From positions 304,746,956-304,810,955 of the forward strand of contig NC_081824.1 of NCBI RefSeq assembly GCF_030867095.1: a stretch of DNA of 64,000 bases, read 5' to 3'. The notes below the pieces were generated by a model. That model worked only from the letters and a program-made list of their open reading frames with translations, had not been told where the DNA came from and ran no database searches. This document shows, piece after piece, positions 1-12,038 of the stretch. The position numbers and the translations under genes are program-made. Origin of the DNA: Alligator mississippiensis. Its lineage: Eukaryota > Chordata > Crocodylia > Alligatoridae. Numbering within the stretch: the first letter of the stretch is position 1; each line of letters begins with the position of its first letter.

Positions 1-445
1 TCCTATTATTTTGTTACTAAGAACACAGTAGAAAATAAATTAACAGCTATTTGCTAATTTGTTTTTAACAGTATTAAAAATGTTTTTCCTCATAGCTATG
101 AAAAATATATTTTTTTCTGCAGCATAATGTAACTGTTTGGAGCTTTATATATAGCTACATGCAAGAAGGTAAAGTCTCTGCTCAGTAGAGCTTTAGCTAA
201 AGAAATTGGTCTTAGGATCCCTATTACTGTTGGTTCATATCAGCACACACAAACACTGGTGTGAGACCCACATGTTCTTCAGATGCTGAATTCTGCTACC
301 GCTACCTTGGAAACTTGAACATTTTGACTTACACATTTTGAAGGAAAAGTGTGGAAATATGCAGAGAGATCTACCTAAGCCTTTATCTGAGATAACCTTC
401 AGAGATAAGGTTGTCAGCTATGTTAAATATGTCTGGTTAATGTTA
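1..445. other. Unannotated AT-rich sequence
   Basis: No open reading frame of note, RNA gene or repeat family is recognisable. The composition is AT-rich with few CpG dinucleotides, as expected for neutral vertebrate intergenic or intronic DNA. Confidence 0.5.
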
Positions 446-453
446 TGTAACTA

Positions 454-637
454 GGGTTGCCAACCCGCATGGATTGGCCAGGAGTCTACCAGAATCGGCA
501 TTAATCTCCTGGTGACTACTGAAAGCAATCTGGGAGATTGGCATTGTGAACGGGTTGAACAGTACAATTAATGACATTACATCATGTTGGGAAAAAAATC
601 TCCCCGAATAGCTTCAGTCAGAGTTGGCAACCCTATA
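454..637. mobile_element. hAT-like MITE with 11-bp TIRs
   Basis: A perfect 11-bp inverted repeat bounds the element: GGGTTGCCAAC at 454-464 and GTTGGCAACCC at 623-633. The 8-mer TGTAACTA occurs just outside both ends (446-453 and 638-645), which fits an 8-bp hAT target-site duplication if the right end carries four extra bases (TATA). An internal inverted repeat around AATCTCC/GGAGATT gives a weak hairpin. There is no coding capacity. The GGGTTGCCAACCC terminus is typical of old non-autonomous DNA elements in amniotes (from memory). Confidence 0.7.
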
Positions 638-875
638 TGTAACTATAAAACTTTCCTCTTTAAATCTTTGCATATATACACAATGGGACAAATTCAGCCT
701 TGATACGAACAGGCCAGATCTAGGAGGGTAGCATTAGAGTTAAATCTCGTCCAGTCTTTCTCATCTGTTTCCACTTCCCTTTTCCAGACTCTGAAACAGC
801 AAAGCACATACTTACATGTTCAATGTTAAATAGAAGCTTATAGCCATAGCACTACCCCACCAGAGACCTTTTTAG

Positions 876-1125
876 CAGAGGCATAACAACATGGCAGGGC
901 ACCCAGGGCATCTGCCATGCAGGTCCAGCAGTGACTTGTGGCTGCTGCCATGCCTTGGTGCAATTGCGTGGCTGCAAGCAACAGCTTTTTTTTCCTGTCC
1001 CCACCAAAGCTGGCACTCAGGGCAGCTGCCCTATGTCTCTGCTTTTCAGCTGTGGGAAGAAGGGGAATTCCTCTCTTGCTATTTTCCAAAGTCAGCTTGT
1101 GCCAGGTGAGGGAGGGTTATGCTGT
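876..1125. mobile_element. Probable hAT end, right border uncertain
   Basis: CAGAGGCATAACAACATGG at 876 matches the termini seen on better preserved copies in this window at 14950-15457 and 30032-30211. The proposed right end (TTATGCTGTAT near 1116) is weak and no duplicated 8-mer was found. The open frames across it have no recognisable protein similarity. Confidence 0.4.
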
Positions 1126-2088
1126 ATCCCCCAAAGGTAACAGGAGGAAACTGTGCAGAGGTAGTGGTTTGCTCATAGGATTACAATTAGCCAATTTTGT
1201 AAGGGCAGCTGTAGAAGTGGGTGTGGGACAATGCAGGACTGACTTCTGCCGCATATTTATTTTCATTTTGTCCTTAACTTCAAGCACAGACCTAAAAGGC
1301 TTGCCAAAGCAGGGTGTCAGTCAGAGAAGTAGTTCCCTCCTAACCCCCCAGAATAAAAATAAATACAAGGCAAAACTCCTACATTTCCCAGTGCCCTTTT
1401 CTATAGATCTCACATGGTTTGACCTATTTCCACCTCCCCTGCTTCCTTCCCACAGCAACCCACCATGCCCCCTCAATTCCTCTCATTCATCACTGGGGGA
1501 GCTATAGGACTCTCCTCCTTGCAGTAGCAGGCCTTAGTAAATGTAGGCAAGAAGGAAATCTTCTGCCTGCTGTGGCTGGAAAGGCCTTTAAGAGGGTAGT
1601 TGATCAGGGGTGGCAGTTTGCTGGGGCCAGGCAGTTGACCAATGGCCACACAGTGTAAAGGACATAAGTGGGTTAAGCCTGATGCTGTTCTACTGCAATC
1701 ATTGCAGTTGCCTGTTTGAATTTGGCCTAGTGTGTATATACATGTGAGGATTTAAAATATAAAGTGTTTTTTAAATGTTAACCAGAACCATGTTATATAT
1801 GTAGGTGCTGATCCGTTGTCCACTGAAAGATGGCTTCAACAGAACAGCAGTCTTGGTGAAGAAGTGCTTTGGGGTCCTTTCTTTGATAGTGTAGGGATCT
1901 CAGTGGTTTCTTCCTTCTCTTCCACAGAGCAGCAGCTGTTTGTTCCCTGTGGATGTGTCTAAGCAGCTGTTTCTTCTTCCCTTTATCTCACTATGAGATG
2001 TCATGGTGGCAGCTGAATCTTTTCGCTTCCCCCAGTAGTCTGTCATATCTTATGGAACACCTGATACTTAGATCTTAATTCAGGCAAA
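1126..2088. other. Unannotated sequence
   Basis: Mixed-composition DNA without a recognisable gene or repeat. Frames of up to about 190 codons around 938-1658 are rich in Cys, Leu and Ser, show no known domain and lack exon boundaries. They look like chance frames. Confidence 0.4.
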
Positions 2089-2239
2089 CAGTATTACCAA
2101 CGCTCATGATGTTTGGCATTGTTCTTAAAGTCTACGCTTCGGGAATGTGAAAACCTTAAAAGAAAGGGCTAAGTTTTTCACATTCCCGAAGCATAGACTT
2201 TAAGAACAACGCCAAAAATCATGAGAGTTGGCAATACTG
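2089..2239. mobile_element. Long-hairpin MITE, 151 bp
   Basis: The two halves are near-perfect reverse complements. The left arm runs from CAGTATTACCAAC (2089) to GGGAATGTGAAAA (about 2153) and the right arm from TTTTTCACATTCCC (about 2174) to GTTGGCAATACTG (2239). The loop is about 20 bases. Transcribed RNA would fold into a stem of more than 60 bp. No clear target duplication was found; the flanking GGCAAA and GGTAAA are only suggestive. The family is a palindromic non-autonomous DNA element with CAGTATTGCCAAC ends. Confidence 0.8.
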
Positions 2240-2531
2240 GGTAAAGCGTGTTCATGATGGATATCCCATGCATGTTGCATTGACGTGAATGGAGACATAG
2301 ATACACATAGAAGCACCTTCCATCCAGTGGGCTTTAATCATGGTCATATGCAGCAAGTACTTTAAGCAAACTGAAAGGATTACAAGCAAAATTAAAACCA
2401 ATGTGGAAAGTAAGGATAAAAGAAATAGTTGTTCTGCACTAAATTTGGGGGCCTGGGTAAGTATACAGTATCCCTTTTATTGCTCTGTTCTCAAAGATAA
2501 CTTTATTACTGATGTTCTATGTTAATGTGTG

Positions 2532-2599
2532 TCTGATCCAAAGTTCCCTGCAATCAGTAGAAATGTCCCTGATGCCTACAATGGGCTTTAGGTCAGGTC
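2532..2599. mobile_element. Palindromic MITE remnant (TGATCCAAAG ends)
   Basis: TCTGATCCAAAG at the left and GGGCTTTAGGTCAGG at the right form a decayed palindrome. A second copy of the same family lies at 43903-43967. It is short and has no coding capacity. The family is recognised by its ends and its palindromic layout. Confidence 0.5.
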
Positions 2600-5500
2600 A
2601 TAATTGCTCTTGAAATCTTTCCCTGCCTTCCTTTAAAACCAGAACAAACCTTTATTTTTGTCAGAAATTGAGAATGGAACTGCAAAAACTCTGAAACATC
2701 TGGGACCCTTGGAATCATTCTCCTCCTTTTAAGTTAATGGTTTTCATTTTCCATTGATTTGGAGATCCAGATGTTTTCAGCCCCTCTCCATGCCCTATGT
2801 TTTCATCTCTTTCATTTTATTTACATGTTGTTTTTCCTTTGATGAGTGTGATTGAGCTTGATTTTGTAAATGCTATTGAGCTCAATTGAGCATTGCTGGA
2901 CAGCCTTCAACAGTATGGACCAGACAAGAATTTCTTGTGTGATAGTGTGAGTAGATAAAGCATCTGTGAGATTGGGAAATCACTTTGGTGTTCTTGCCAA
3001 ACTGAAGGTGAAATGTCCATGTCTAATTGGATGGCAGCATTTGAATTACAAACTGGAACTTACCATGCAGCAAGCATGCACGCAAATGTTATGTCGAGTA
3101 AATGGCTTCCAAATCTACATGGGGAAATTATACAGCTAGTTCTCTAACACAATTGGAGAGTATTCAAGGCATCTAAAAATTTGTTTTTAAAGCTAACAAC
3201 CTGATCACAAGGCAAATCAAGGTTTTTCACTGCTCAGAAATAACCAAGGACCATTTTAGTGCCAAAACAATGCAGTAGATAAAGGCAGCTGTGTTGTGCT
3301 ACTTTACACAAAACATGTAAGGCCAGTAAAGTTTTACAAGGTGCTGGTGGACAGCTTGTATGCTAGAATGAACATACCTAACAAAGAGACTCTTTAAAAA
3401 AAAAGACAGAGATTTTATTGCTTCCAAAAGAATTTCTTTGTCTCCATGCTTTGGAGAAGATGATTTAAGGGAAATGAGTGATTTCCTCTACATAAAATCC
3501 TCCCAGTTACAACATGAATTCCATGACCTGAAAAAGGCAGCACGTCAATCTAACTGAAAGGCTGTGTGCGCTAGCTGACGTATGTGTCTGATATATTTGA
3601 ACCCATCATAATGTAAAAGGGGTTTCAGTGAGATAGATGATATCTGCATACTTCAGAAGGCCTTGCCGATTGTTGATTGCAACTCATAACGTTTGTCTGT
3701 AATGTTAATCCTAGCATTTGTTCCGCATGGAGTCAAGTGAACTGTCTGATTTAGATTGCACTCATACTCAAAATCATCCTTGGTCTGAGTCCGGACAATG
3801 CACATGAATCAACCATGGTTTGTCTGTAAGTCATCTTTAGAAGTTCTTGGCAGACCTTTTTTTGCTCTATTCAGCTGCTGTTCCTGTCTGAGCCTGGTCT
3901 GGGTCACATGGGGAAAAAAGTACAGTGGGCACTATTAAAAGATACGGTGTTTATTGTACCATGAAATTATCTTTACATCAATATTTGTAGTATTCTTTAT
4001 ACTTAGAGTGGAAAAATATTGTAAAACCCAGGATACATGTAACCACTGTGGGTGGTAAAGACTCAGCGCTGATTCTCAGCCCCAGTCTGTCCCATTTGTA
4101 CTGCTCAATCTGGCAAAGGGAAATTCTCAACTTGCTTAAAGGGTATAAGGCCATACTCTCACTAGGGACCGTAGCCATTTGTTGTAATTTAGAATACTTC
4201 CCAGGGTCCTCTTGATTACATCAGAATCTGGGTTATGGCCAGAGCTGTTTGAGAATCAGTGTCTTCTGCCTGATATCTTGCTGTCTTTCTCATGCTCAGG
4301 GTATCCAGACACCAACGAGAAACTGTCCCTCCACCATTAATTGTGCAAGTCACTGAGTATTTCTTCTGTTTCTTTTATTGGTTGAGTCTATCCTATGTGA
4401 GTGAAGTTGGTAGGGGCTGGGGGGAGGGTATTAGTTTAGCTCTGCAGAAACCATTTTCACTTTGCTTCACAGAAAGAAACTACATTTCCGTTGAATTCTC
4501 TGAACCAGCTGAAAAGCCAAGAAAAAATACTTTTTCTTGTCCCTTGTGTCTAACTCTGGCAGGCAATATTTTCGCATATTATCATCTTTAATTCCCATAG
4601 TAATTTGGCAGTGTCCAATCCACAAAGTGCAGGACTATTTAAATCCAAGGTGGGTGAGGTGTAATTATAAAAAAGCATTGGAGGGAAAAAAAGTTTTACA
4701 AACCTTAAATATTTATTTTGGGGTTGGGACAGTTCTTATATTCTCTGAATTATGCATTCTTCAGCCATCTCAGCTTTTGACCCAATGTTAGGGCTGAGTC
4801 TTACAAGTCATTTAAATGAGTTTGTTCATATGTATAACTTCAAACATGTACTTTGGCACTCTACTGCACTGCGATGAAGTGCTCAGTACCTCGCAGGCAC
4901 GAACCCTTCTGCAAAAAATATTGGGAAGCTCTTCAGTTTCAGCATCTTAGTCCAATAATGCATCTTGCATGCACATAGCACACTAGTCTCCATTTTTCCT
5001 ATTCATGCAGAAACATGCAGATTACCAATGAAAATGAGCCAATTGGTTTGGATGAAATAAGAACCAGCTGTATCCCAAACCTGACTATTTTTCAAGTTTG
5101 GAGAAGTGTGGTTAACTTACTTTTCACCACTGCCTTCTCTTCCCACTTTGTATTTGGACCAGGAATACCAAAATACTTTGTCATTTTGATATTTCTAAAC
5201 TAAATGAAACAGGGAAATAAAGATATTGCACACATGTACACACACATAGATATACATGTCTATCTTGTCAGCAGGATCAATTTAGTAGAAGTTCTCAGAG
5301 TAGGCCTGACAAAATAATAGGTCCAAAGAGAGAAGTGGCAATGATTGCATACTTTCTTTCAGACCTTGAGCAACTCCACTAGCCTTGTCTCCAGTTCCTG
5401 CTTGCCCGTTCTAGCCTTACTCCTTCCTTCCTCTGTTTCTTTTCAGTTCCCTGACTCTGGAGCAGCTCAGCAGATTCTAACTTCAGTTTGCTTTTTAGAC

Positions 5501-5644
5501 ATGGGTTCCTGTTCATACCTTCAGATTTCAATCCTGCTCTAACCATTTTTCAGGAACATTCATGCTTTGTTCTCTGACACTTCTGGAAAGCACTAATGAA
5601 ACATGCTGTATAGGCTCCAGCTATTATTATATTATCGTACAAGA
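2600..5644. other. Unannotated sequence, possible conserved patch near 3.54-3.85 kb
   Basis: No gene or clear repeat was found in these 3 kb. Around 3540-3850 the sequence retains several CpG dinucleotides in an AT-rich setting and carries no repeat signature. This could reflect constraint, but is weak evidence by itself. The frame at 4292-4591 has no recognisable domain. Confidence 0.35.
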
Positions 5645-5755
5645 AAGGTCACACAAGAAATCTGTAATAAAACAGGGAGCGGAATCAGGTTTTTAAAGTC
5701 CTAGTCTACTCCTCTAACCATTGGTCGATGCTTCCTCTATTACATGCCTTTTCCC
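5645..5755 (-). mobile_element. MIR SINE fragment
   Basis: The stretch reads like the MIR tRNA-proximal half on the reverse strand: AAGGTCACACAAGAAATCTG, then a CAGGGAGCGGAATCAGG segment and CTCTAACCATTGG. These correspond in order to the MIR consensus (established family, recalled). It is divergent, as expected for an ancient CORE-SINE. Confidence 0.65.
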
Positions 5756-6769
5756 ATACCCATCTAAACTTTTGCAGAAACACTAGGCTAGACCTTATTC
5801 CACCTACTAAACATCTAAATGTAATCTTACTTCATCCTGCCTAAATCCCTGAAACACCATTAATACATCTACTTTTGTCCATTTTAGCATCTAAACTAAA
5901 CTACAAGAAGCTCCAAAGAGTATGAGGAGGACCACCCACTCACCTTTTGCATTAATAGTTTTTTAGGGACTTGAGCAGGGTAGGTTGGGAACACTTTACA
6001 TGCATAAATATGGCTTAGTCACCTAATAAGTGGGGTAGGATCTGGCCCATTGTGTCCAGCTGATGAAATCTGATTAAGTTGCACAGGGAAGCAATAGAGA
6101 TGAAAAAAACCCCATGCACAACATAGTATTACAGAAAAGGCAATCAAGTTCCTGCTTCACATTCAGTTTAGAGAACAGAAGATCCTTTCTGACTGAGAAA
6201 TGATGTCCTTCCTCTCCCTCCTGCAAGATAGATAGGAAACACATTGACCCAGGGTAACAAATCCCTACCCCAGTTCTGGGCTTCCCATCTTTGGCTTTGT
6301 TGTGGTGTGTCAGCTCCAGAATTGTTTTCTACCTTAAGTGATATGGTTTGGCAAAGTTGTAGCTCTAATTAAGTGCAAAACTGTCCGAATCCATTGACCT
6401 CTTCTCCCACACCCCTTAAGACAGCTGCAGAGCTCTCAGCTAAGCAAAACTCTCTGGCTTGCAGATGCATTTAGCTATTAGTTTTCTATGAGAAAAGTGC
6501 AGATAGGGTTGGATAGTGCTGGCCAGAGGCCAGGTGCTCCAATTCCCTTTCTGTTCAAGAGATCTGGCCTGCAGCCCTGTTCTTGCATTTCCCAAGCAAG
6601 GGATAGCTATTGACCTGTGAGAAAACATTGGCTTCCAACCCATTTTCCATTACAGAAGAATATTAAAGCAAGGCTATTTCAATTCAATGTTAAAAATAAG
6701 ACCTAAAAAGTATAGTTTTATTTATGAACATGTGTTACACAATAAATCCTTTGAATTTCTCTAGGACTT

Positions 6770-6960
6770 TTCATATCAGAATCAAAAAGCACTTTCCACA
6801 CAGTAAATTAATTAAGTTTCATAAAACCCATGGGAGGCAGAAGTCATGTCACCCATATTTTACAGATGGGTAACTTGAGGCATGGATAGGATAAAGCACT
6901 TGCCCAGAATCACATGCTAAGTCAGTTGTTAAGTCAGAGGTCAAACCTGAGACTTGGCCT
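6770..6960 (-). mobile_element. MIR SINE fragment
   Basis: TATTTTACAGATGGGTAACT, then TGAGGCATGGATAGG and CACTTGCCCAGAATCACAT, follow the MIR core on the reverse strand in the right order. The part 5' of the core (AAAAAGCACTTTCC) fits the MIR 3' region. The copy is old and non-coding. Confidence 0.75.
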
Positions 6961-9589
6961 TTACATACCCTTCCCTCCAGCCAGTTGATGACACACACTT
7001 CTATTCCGTACATTAGTAGAACTGGTTAGGAAATGGGAATGTTTTTATTATGCAAAAACTTGTCATTTTTTTTTTTTGCTGAAGTAGTAGTAATAACAAT
7101 ATCGTAACTATAACAATTTCCAACCACCTCTTTACATGTTATTAAAACGGAGATGTTTCCATACAACTAAGTATGCACATCGGCACATTCCTTGGTACCC
7201 AGAAGATTGAAATATAAGTGATCTTAAGGGTACAGACAGCAGTCTTAAAGGTACAGTGGTCTTAAGGGTACAGACCATGGTCATAGTAATAAAGCCAAAC
7301 AAGTTAAAGACTTGTGTAATTCCAGAAGATTTGAATATGGCTGTCAAATGTGAGCATCAGCCCATGAGACCAGCTTATGCTTACTGGTTCTTGATAGCTT
7401 CAATTTTTAATTTGCTTACTTTCCAAGTGGAAGTTCTTTTTTACTATCCTGACATGGTCAATCTAGATTCTGAGAATTAAATTGGTTTCTTTGGGTTCGC
7501 TCATCATAACTAGTAGGAAAAATTCTACAATTGGTATTAGCCATGAATAAATTTAGGCTGGAAACGATAAGATTTTTAACCATCAAAGCAGTGAGATTCT
7601 GAAATAGCCTCCAAATAGGGACAAACAAAGAATAGGGGCAAACAACTTATGTTTGCAGCTGGAGGTTAAGTTTTTTTAATCATTTTATTTGATGCCCTTG
7701 CCTGTGATATCCAGAAAGGTCCTTTCTACTCTTATATTCTTACTTGAGGATACTGTTGATGATGTAAAAGCCTGAAAAGAATTCAGGTCATCTTCCCAGA
7801 ATTATATTGTTTCTGCTGGGTTAGCAAGATTATATTTAGGAAACATTTGTTTTTGTCTGTAGGGTGAGTTAACACGTATACTCACAAGGAGCAAATATGC
7901 TGACCAAGAAGGTATCATCCTTACCTAGTTTCTTTTCAATGATCCACATTTGTAATTCTGAATGGCAGGGGGCTTTTCTGCTCTAGTAAATCTATACAAA
8001 ACTATCTTGTAGCTTCCTGAATGGGCCTGAAGAACTCTGAAGGCAAATCAGTAGCATGCAATACTGAGCAACATTTTTGTTTCAGCAGTTAAGTTCACTT
8101 TCCAAAGGCAAATCATGAGGTTAAAGGGAGTTGTGTAAAGAACTAAGCTGTTTGCATTTTTAAATATTAATGTAGCATTAGAGAGCCATCTTCACCATTT
8201 TATTAATTAATTCATGTCCTGGTACTAACTTGTACGTATAGAAACAAAGCACACATCAGTGAAAAAGATTAGATGATTACCTGTTTTAATGTAAAGTATT
8301 AAAAGTGCTCATTTCAGCCAAAAACACTGCTGCCTTTGCTTACTTCATTAGTTCTATTAGTTTGATTCAACCTAAAATCCGAATAAAGTTACTGCATGCA
8401 AATGATGACATACCATAACCTGAATTTTACTACATTGAAATGAAATTCAGTAATCTATTGAAGAAAGGCTTTTAATGTCTTTTCTTCCTTTTTTTTTTTT
8501 TTACCATGGAAATATTTTGCTCATGTTTGAATCATATAACTTAATTAGAAGAAAAATGATAACTGGATGAGCTCAGTTGCTGAGAGAGAGACCCAAGCTG
8601 TAAAATATAGACCTGAGTGCTAGAAAGGGCCAGGTTCTGGTCTCTTTTGTCCCTGAATTCTACTGGCTGGAACTCCATGTGGGACAAGGGGCTTGTCACT
8701 GTGGAAGGTACCAGGTGTGTGGCCTAGGTGGCTGAAGCTAAGACTGGTGTTCATCCTGTTACTATGATTGGGACCCTGTGCAACATTTAAGACTAGGTTT
8801 AAATAGAACATTTGGAGGCGTTTGGATTTAACGCTTGTGGTTTGAGTTCAACTGTACATGGTTCTACTGGTACGTTCTCTATATTTATCCTGTCCCAGAT
8901 CCTTTTGTATTTTTGCCAGGGGTGGATGAAATACTCCTTCCTTATACTGAGGATATGGCCATCATATTTTTATTTTATTTTGCAAATAACTTATTATTTT
9001 GTACGCAGCTTTTTCTGAAACTATTACTGTTGTGGATCTTTGAATTGGGAATATATATGACAGAAAGCAGTAATGATCTAAAGAATCTGTGGAATGTGTA
9101 CTGTACAGTGAAACCAGCTTGTGTGCTGCCTCTACAGTTTTTTTCTTACTTCTTAAGTTTTTCAGACCCAGTAGTGCAGGATAAAAACATGCTTGTTAAA
9201 TCTTGACAGGATCCCATGTGAAAATGTGTTACTATTTGTGCCATTATACCCGATTATTTCACCCTTTTATCATCTAAGGCATCAGTAAATACCAGAACTC
9301 ACCTACAGCAGGCAGGCTGGCAAGTCCATCCATGCAGATGGATACCCCTCCATTCTTCTGGAATGTCTGCCTGGCATATACACAGTGTGATTCCCAGTGG
9401 AGGGACTGCTACCACAAGAGCTTTGTTCCTTATGGCAGCTGCTGGCAGTACCATCCTGTGGGCACAGCCCACTTTTATTGTACCACACCTTTTAAAAATC
9501 CTAGTTGTACTACTGTCAGTTCTTTATAGTGAATGAACAAGACTGGAGCTGTTTAGGAAAGGGCTGTGTGTGTGAAGCCATAGGTCTTG
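6961..9589. other. Unannotated AT-rich sequence
   Basis: No gene or strong repeat signature was found. A local tandem duplication lies near 7205-7275, where 'cttaagggtacaga' and 'cttaaaggtacag' recur. The frame at 8835-9206 is hydrophobic by composition but has no recognised domain or gene context. Confidence 0.4.
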
Positions 9590-9770
9590 AGATTATATAT
9601 CCCCGTGGTATAATTGGCTGAGGAATGGAAAACTGGCGACGAAATGATTTTTGGATTATTACTCGTTCATACCAGCTCTCTTCCAAGAGATGGCTGGCTC
9701 TCACCACATTCCACGCGCCAGCCATTTTTGGAGAGTATTTTCAATAAAGTCGCCATCATCTATTTCTGTG
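9590..9770. promoter_or_regulatory. Candidate conserved non-coding element
   Basis: This patch keeps about seven CpG dinucleotides in 180 bases of otherwise CpG-poor DNA and has no repeat signature. It contains a sequence fitting the SRF CArG consensus CC(A/T)6GG (CCATTTTTGG, 9722-9731) and a TEAD-type CATTCC site about 15 bases upstream. These sites and the CpG retention are seen directly. Regulatory function is inference only, because single short motifs occur by chance. Confidence 0.3.
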
Positions 9771-10599
9771 GGAGTATTCCAGCTCATTGGGTTTCTGATT
9801 TGAGAATTCAGCTGTTACTTCTGGATCCTCAGATTTCTCCCCTTCTTTGCCCAGAAGGCAATGAAGAAAATGCAATGGGCTATGACAAAAAGACTGGTAA
9901 ATCATGTTGAAAGACAAAAGAGTGGCTTCTGTGTTTTGCAGCTACAAGCCTTTTATTAAAACACAATCACATGTTTTCTCATTGCCTTGTTATCTTTGTC
10001 TTATTTTCTGTTTTCTGGATGCATGAATCTGTGCCAAAGACTGGCTGGGTCAATAGGAGGAAACTAATTGCTGATTCTTAAAGGTGGTGAGCTCTTACTG
10101 GCTTTTAGGCATGATTGTAGTTAACATGGGAACTTTAGTTTTGAGATATTTTTAACAGCAGACATCACCGTATGAGGCTCCAGTAATGAAGACAGTGTTA
10201 ATGCAGCAACACCTATAATTAAGGTCACCTGACCCAGTTTCAATTTCTTATAACTTTGTCAAATTTTAAAAATGGGGGTTGAAAATTTGGGTGTTGTTTT
10301 CAGTCCTCTGTTTTTGGGTGGGTTTTTTTGGAAGTGATGGGTTCCAGTTCAAATGGTCAGCCTTTTCTCAGAAAAAGAATGTGAAGCCCATGGTAAAAAT
10401 AAAGTCTTATTATGCCACAAAATTGGCCTTTAAAGTAGCTTAAATGCCCTTTTGCACTGCTTTAATGGCACTGCTGTTTGCACACTCGGTGGCGTATTCT
10501 GCTTTAAATGACTTTGATACGTAGCAAGATAAAACACCTCTGAAGTATTTTAGTTTGCTACCTAACAAAGTGCAACAGTGCACAGAGCGCTGGAAACCA
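9771..10599. other. Unannotated sequence
   Basis: No gene or repeat family recognised. The open frame continuing from 9614 to 9910 has no known domain. Confidence 0.4.
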
Positions 10600-10925
10600 A
10601 TATGCTCAGGGCTTGGCAGGCCCCGCACAGTTCAGGGACTGTGGGACCTGGCGGCAGCTTCTGCCGGCAGGCTCCACTGAAGGAAAAAAAAAAAAGCATC
10701 AAGCCTGATCTTTTTTTTTTCCACCCTCCCTGGAGCCTGCCTGCTCACCTGCCTGAGCTGTTTGGGGGCCCAGTGCTTCCTTCTGTGGCTGTGGTGCCCC
10801 CCGGGACCATCTGGACTGGGTGTCAGCAGGCGGGCACCATCTGGGGGGTCCCCATGCAGCTCAAGGACTGCTCAGCCAACTGACAGCTCGCCCCCTGCCC
10901 CCACCCACCATCGAAGAGGCAGGTA
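10600..10925. repeat. GC-rich block with poly-A and poly-T tracts
   Basis: A sharp rise in GC content, with runs of A (about 10682-10694) and T (about 10712-10721), separates this block from its AT-rich surroundings. The texture is like the inner part of the foldback elements at 41 kb and 52 kb, but no inverted ends were found. It could be the interior of a truncated non-autonomous element. The family is unknown. Confidence 0.35.
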
Positions 10926-10942
10926 AAGATTGGGCTGCCACC

Positions 10943-11068
10943 CTTGTGTACATGCCATGGGGGTTTAGTTCAGTTTAATTCTCCCTAAATTGAAGTGGTG
11001 TTTTTAAAAACCTGCCATTTCAATTTAGGGAAAACTAAATCAAATTAAACCCCCATGGCACATACAAG
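10943..11068. mobile_element. Hairpin MITE, 126 bp
   Basis: The arms are reverse complements. The left carries ATGCCATGGGGGTTTAGTT then TCCCTAAATTGAA. The right carries TTCAATTTAGGGA then TTAAACCCCCATGGCA. The loop is centred on TTTTTAAAAA. It has no coding capacity and no confirmed target duplication. It is a palindromic DNA element of unknown family. Confidence 0.75.
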
Positions 11069-11807
11069 CAGCCTCCATGCCTTGTATCAGGGACTTGTAA
11101 TTTGACAGGTGGGGTCTCCTTGATGCCAGGGATGTACCTTTTGACAGTGATAAACTCTCCTAACTAATGAATTTGAGACTAAAATTTCAGCTCAGCAGAG
11201 ATTTGTTTGAGTTTCAAGACCAAGTGCCCCAAGGCTTCCATCTGCACAGAGCAGGCCCTTTCTCAGGTACCTGGGCAGGACTGTCTGGCCCATGCTCTCC
11301 TAGTGCCCCTGGGTAGCTCCCAGGCAGTGAGGAGGTGTTGAAGACACACCCTAACTAGAAAACAAAAGAGTGGGAAGCCAAGCCTCAGTGGAAAAGGAGA
11401 GTATGAGGACAAGGATACAAAGGAGGAACTGGGAAAAAGAGCTCAAGTGGGTTGGGAAGGACATAGAAACTGGAATGAATAGCCAGGGTATATGGTTGAT
11501 TTCTGAGTTGTAGTCCCAGGTGATCTCTACTCTTTGCCAACAGAGAAGGGCTGGAGTCAGTCTGTGGAGGTGACTCTGATGACCATTAACTGCTTCCATT
11601 ACATCCTGACTGGGTGTCACTCCTGTAAGAAGCATGTTGTGTTTCTGATCCTGCATTATATTTTGTGACCTTTGAAGCACTGGCTCCTGATGTTGAATGG
11701 TGATACCAAGTTGGGTTTGTAAAGGATTTAAGGTTAGGAAAAGTTCTATGAGGTGTGACTTTTCTAGGATGAAAGAGAAGATGGAGGAGAAGAAGAGCCT
11801 ATATATC
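11069..11807. other. Unannotated sequence
   Basis: No recognised gene. The 201-codon minus-strand frame at 11351-11956 overlaps the reverse complement of the CR1 3' end and is not protein-like. Nothing else is identifiable here. Confidence 0.4.
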
Positions 11808-12038
11808 TTAGACTGGACATTAGGAAGAACTTCTTCACAGTTAGAGTAGCCAAGGTCTGGAACGGGCTCCCAAGGGAGGTGGTGTTCTCCCCTACCCTGG
11901 GGGTCTTCAAGAGGAGGTTGGATATGCATCTTGCTGGGGTCATCTAGACCCAGCACTCTTTCCTGCCTATGCAGGGGGTCGGACTTGATGATCTATTGAG
12001 GTCCCTTCCGACCCTAACATCTATGAATCTATGAATCT
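11808..12038 (+). mobile_element. CR1 LINE, 3' end
   Basis: A 5'-truncated CR1 copy in sense orientation. It holds the last codons of ORF2 (reading like [17 protein letters not shown] then [18 protein letters not shown] and a stop), then the short 3' UTR with GGGTCGGACTTGATGATCTA and a terminal array of about 2.5 units of ATCTATGA (12019-12038). Lack of poly-A and a short tandem 8-mer tail are hallmarks of CR1. It matches the ends of the two larger CR1 copies at 52.6-57.4 kb, in the opposite orientation. Confidence 0.9.

Noticed and set aside
7205-7275. Local repeat of CTTAAGGGTACAGA-type units
   Set aside because: A short two- to three-unit tandem duplication without further structure.
11351-11956. 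201-codon minus-strand frame
   Set aside because: Antisense across a CR1 3' end and unannotated DNA; not protein-like.
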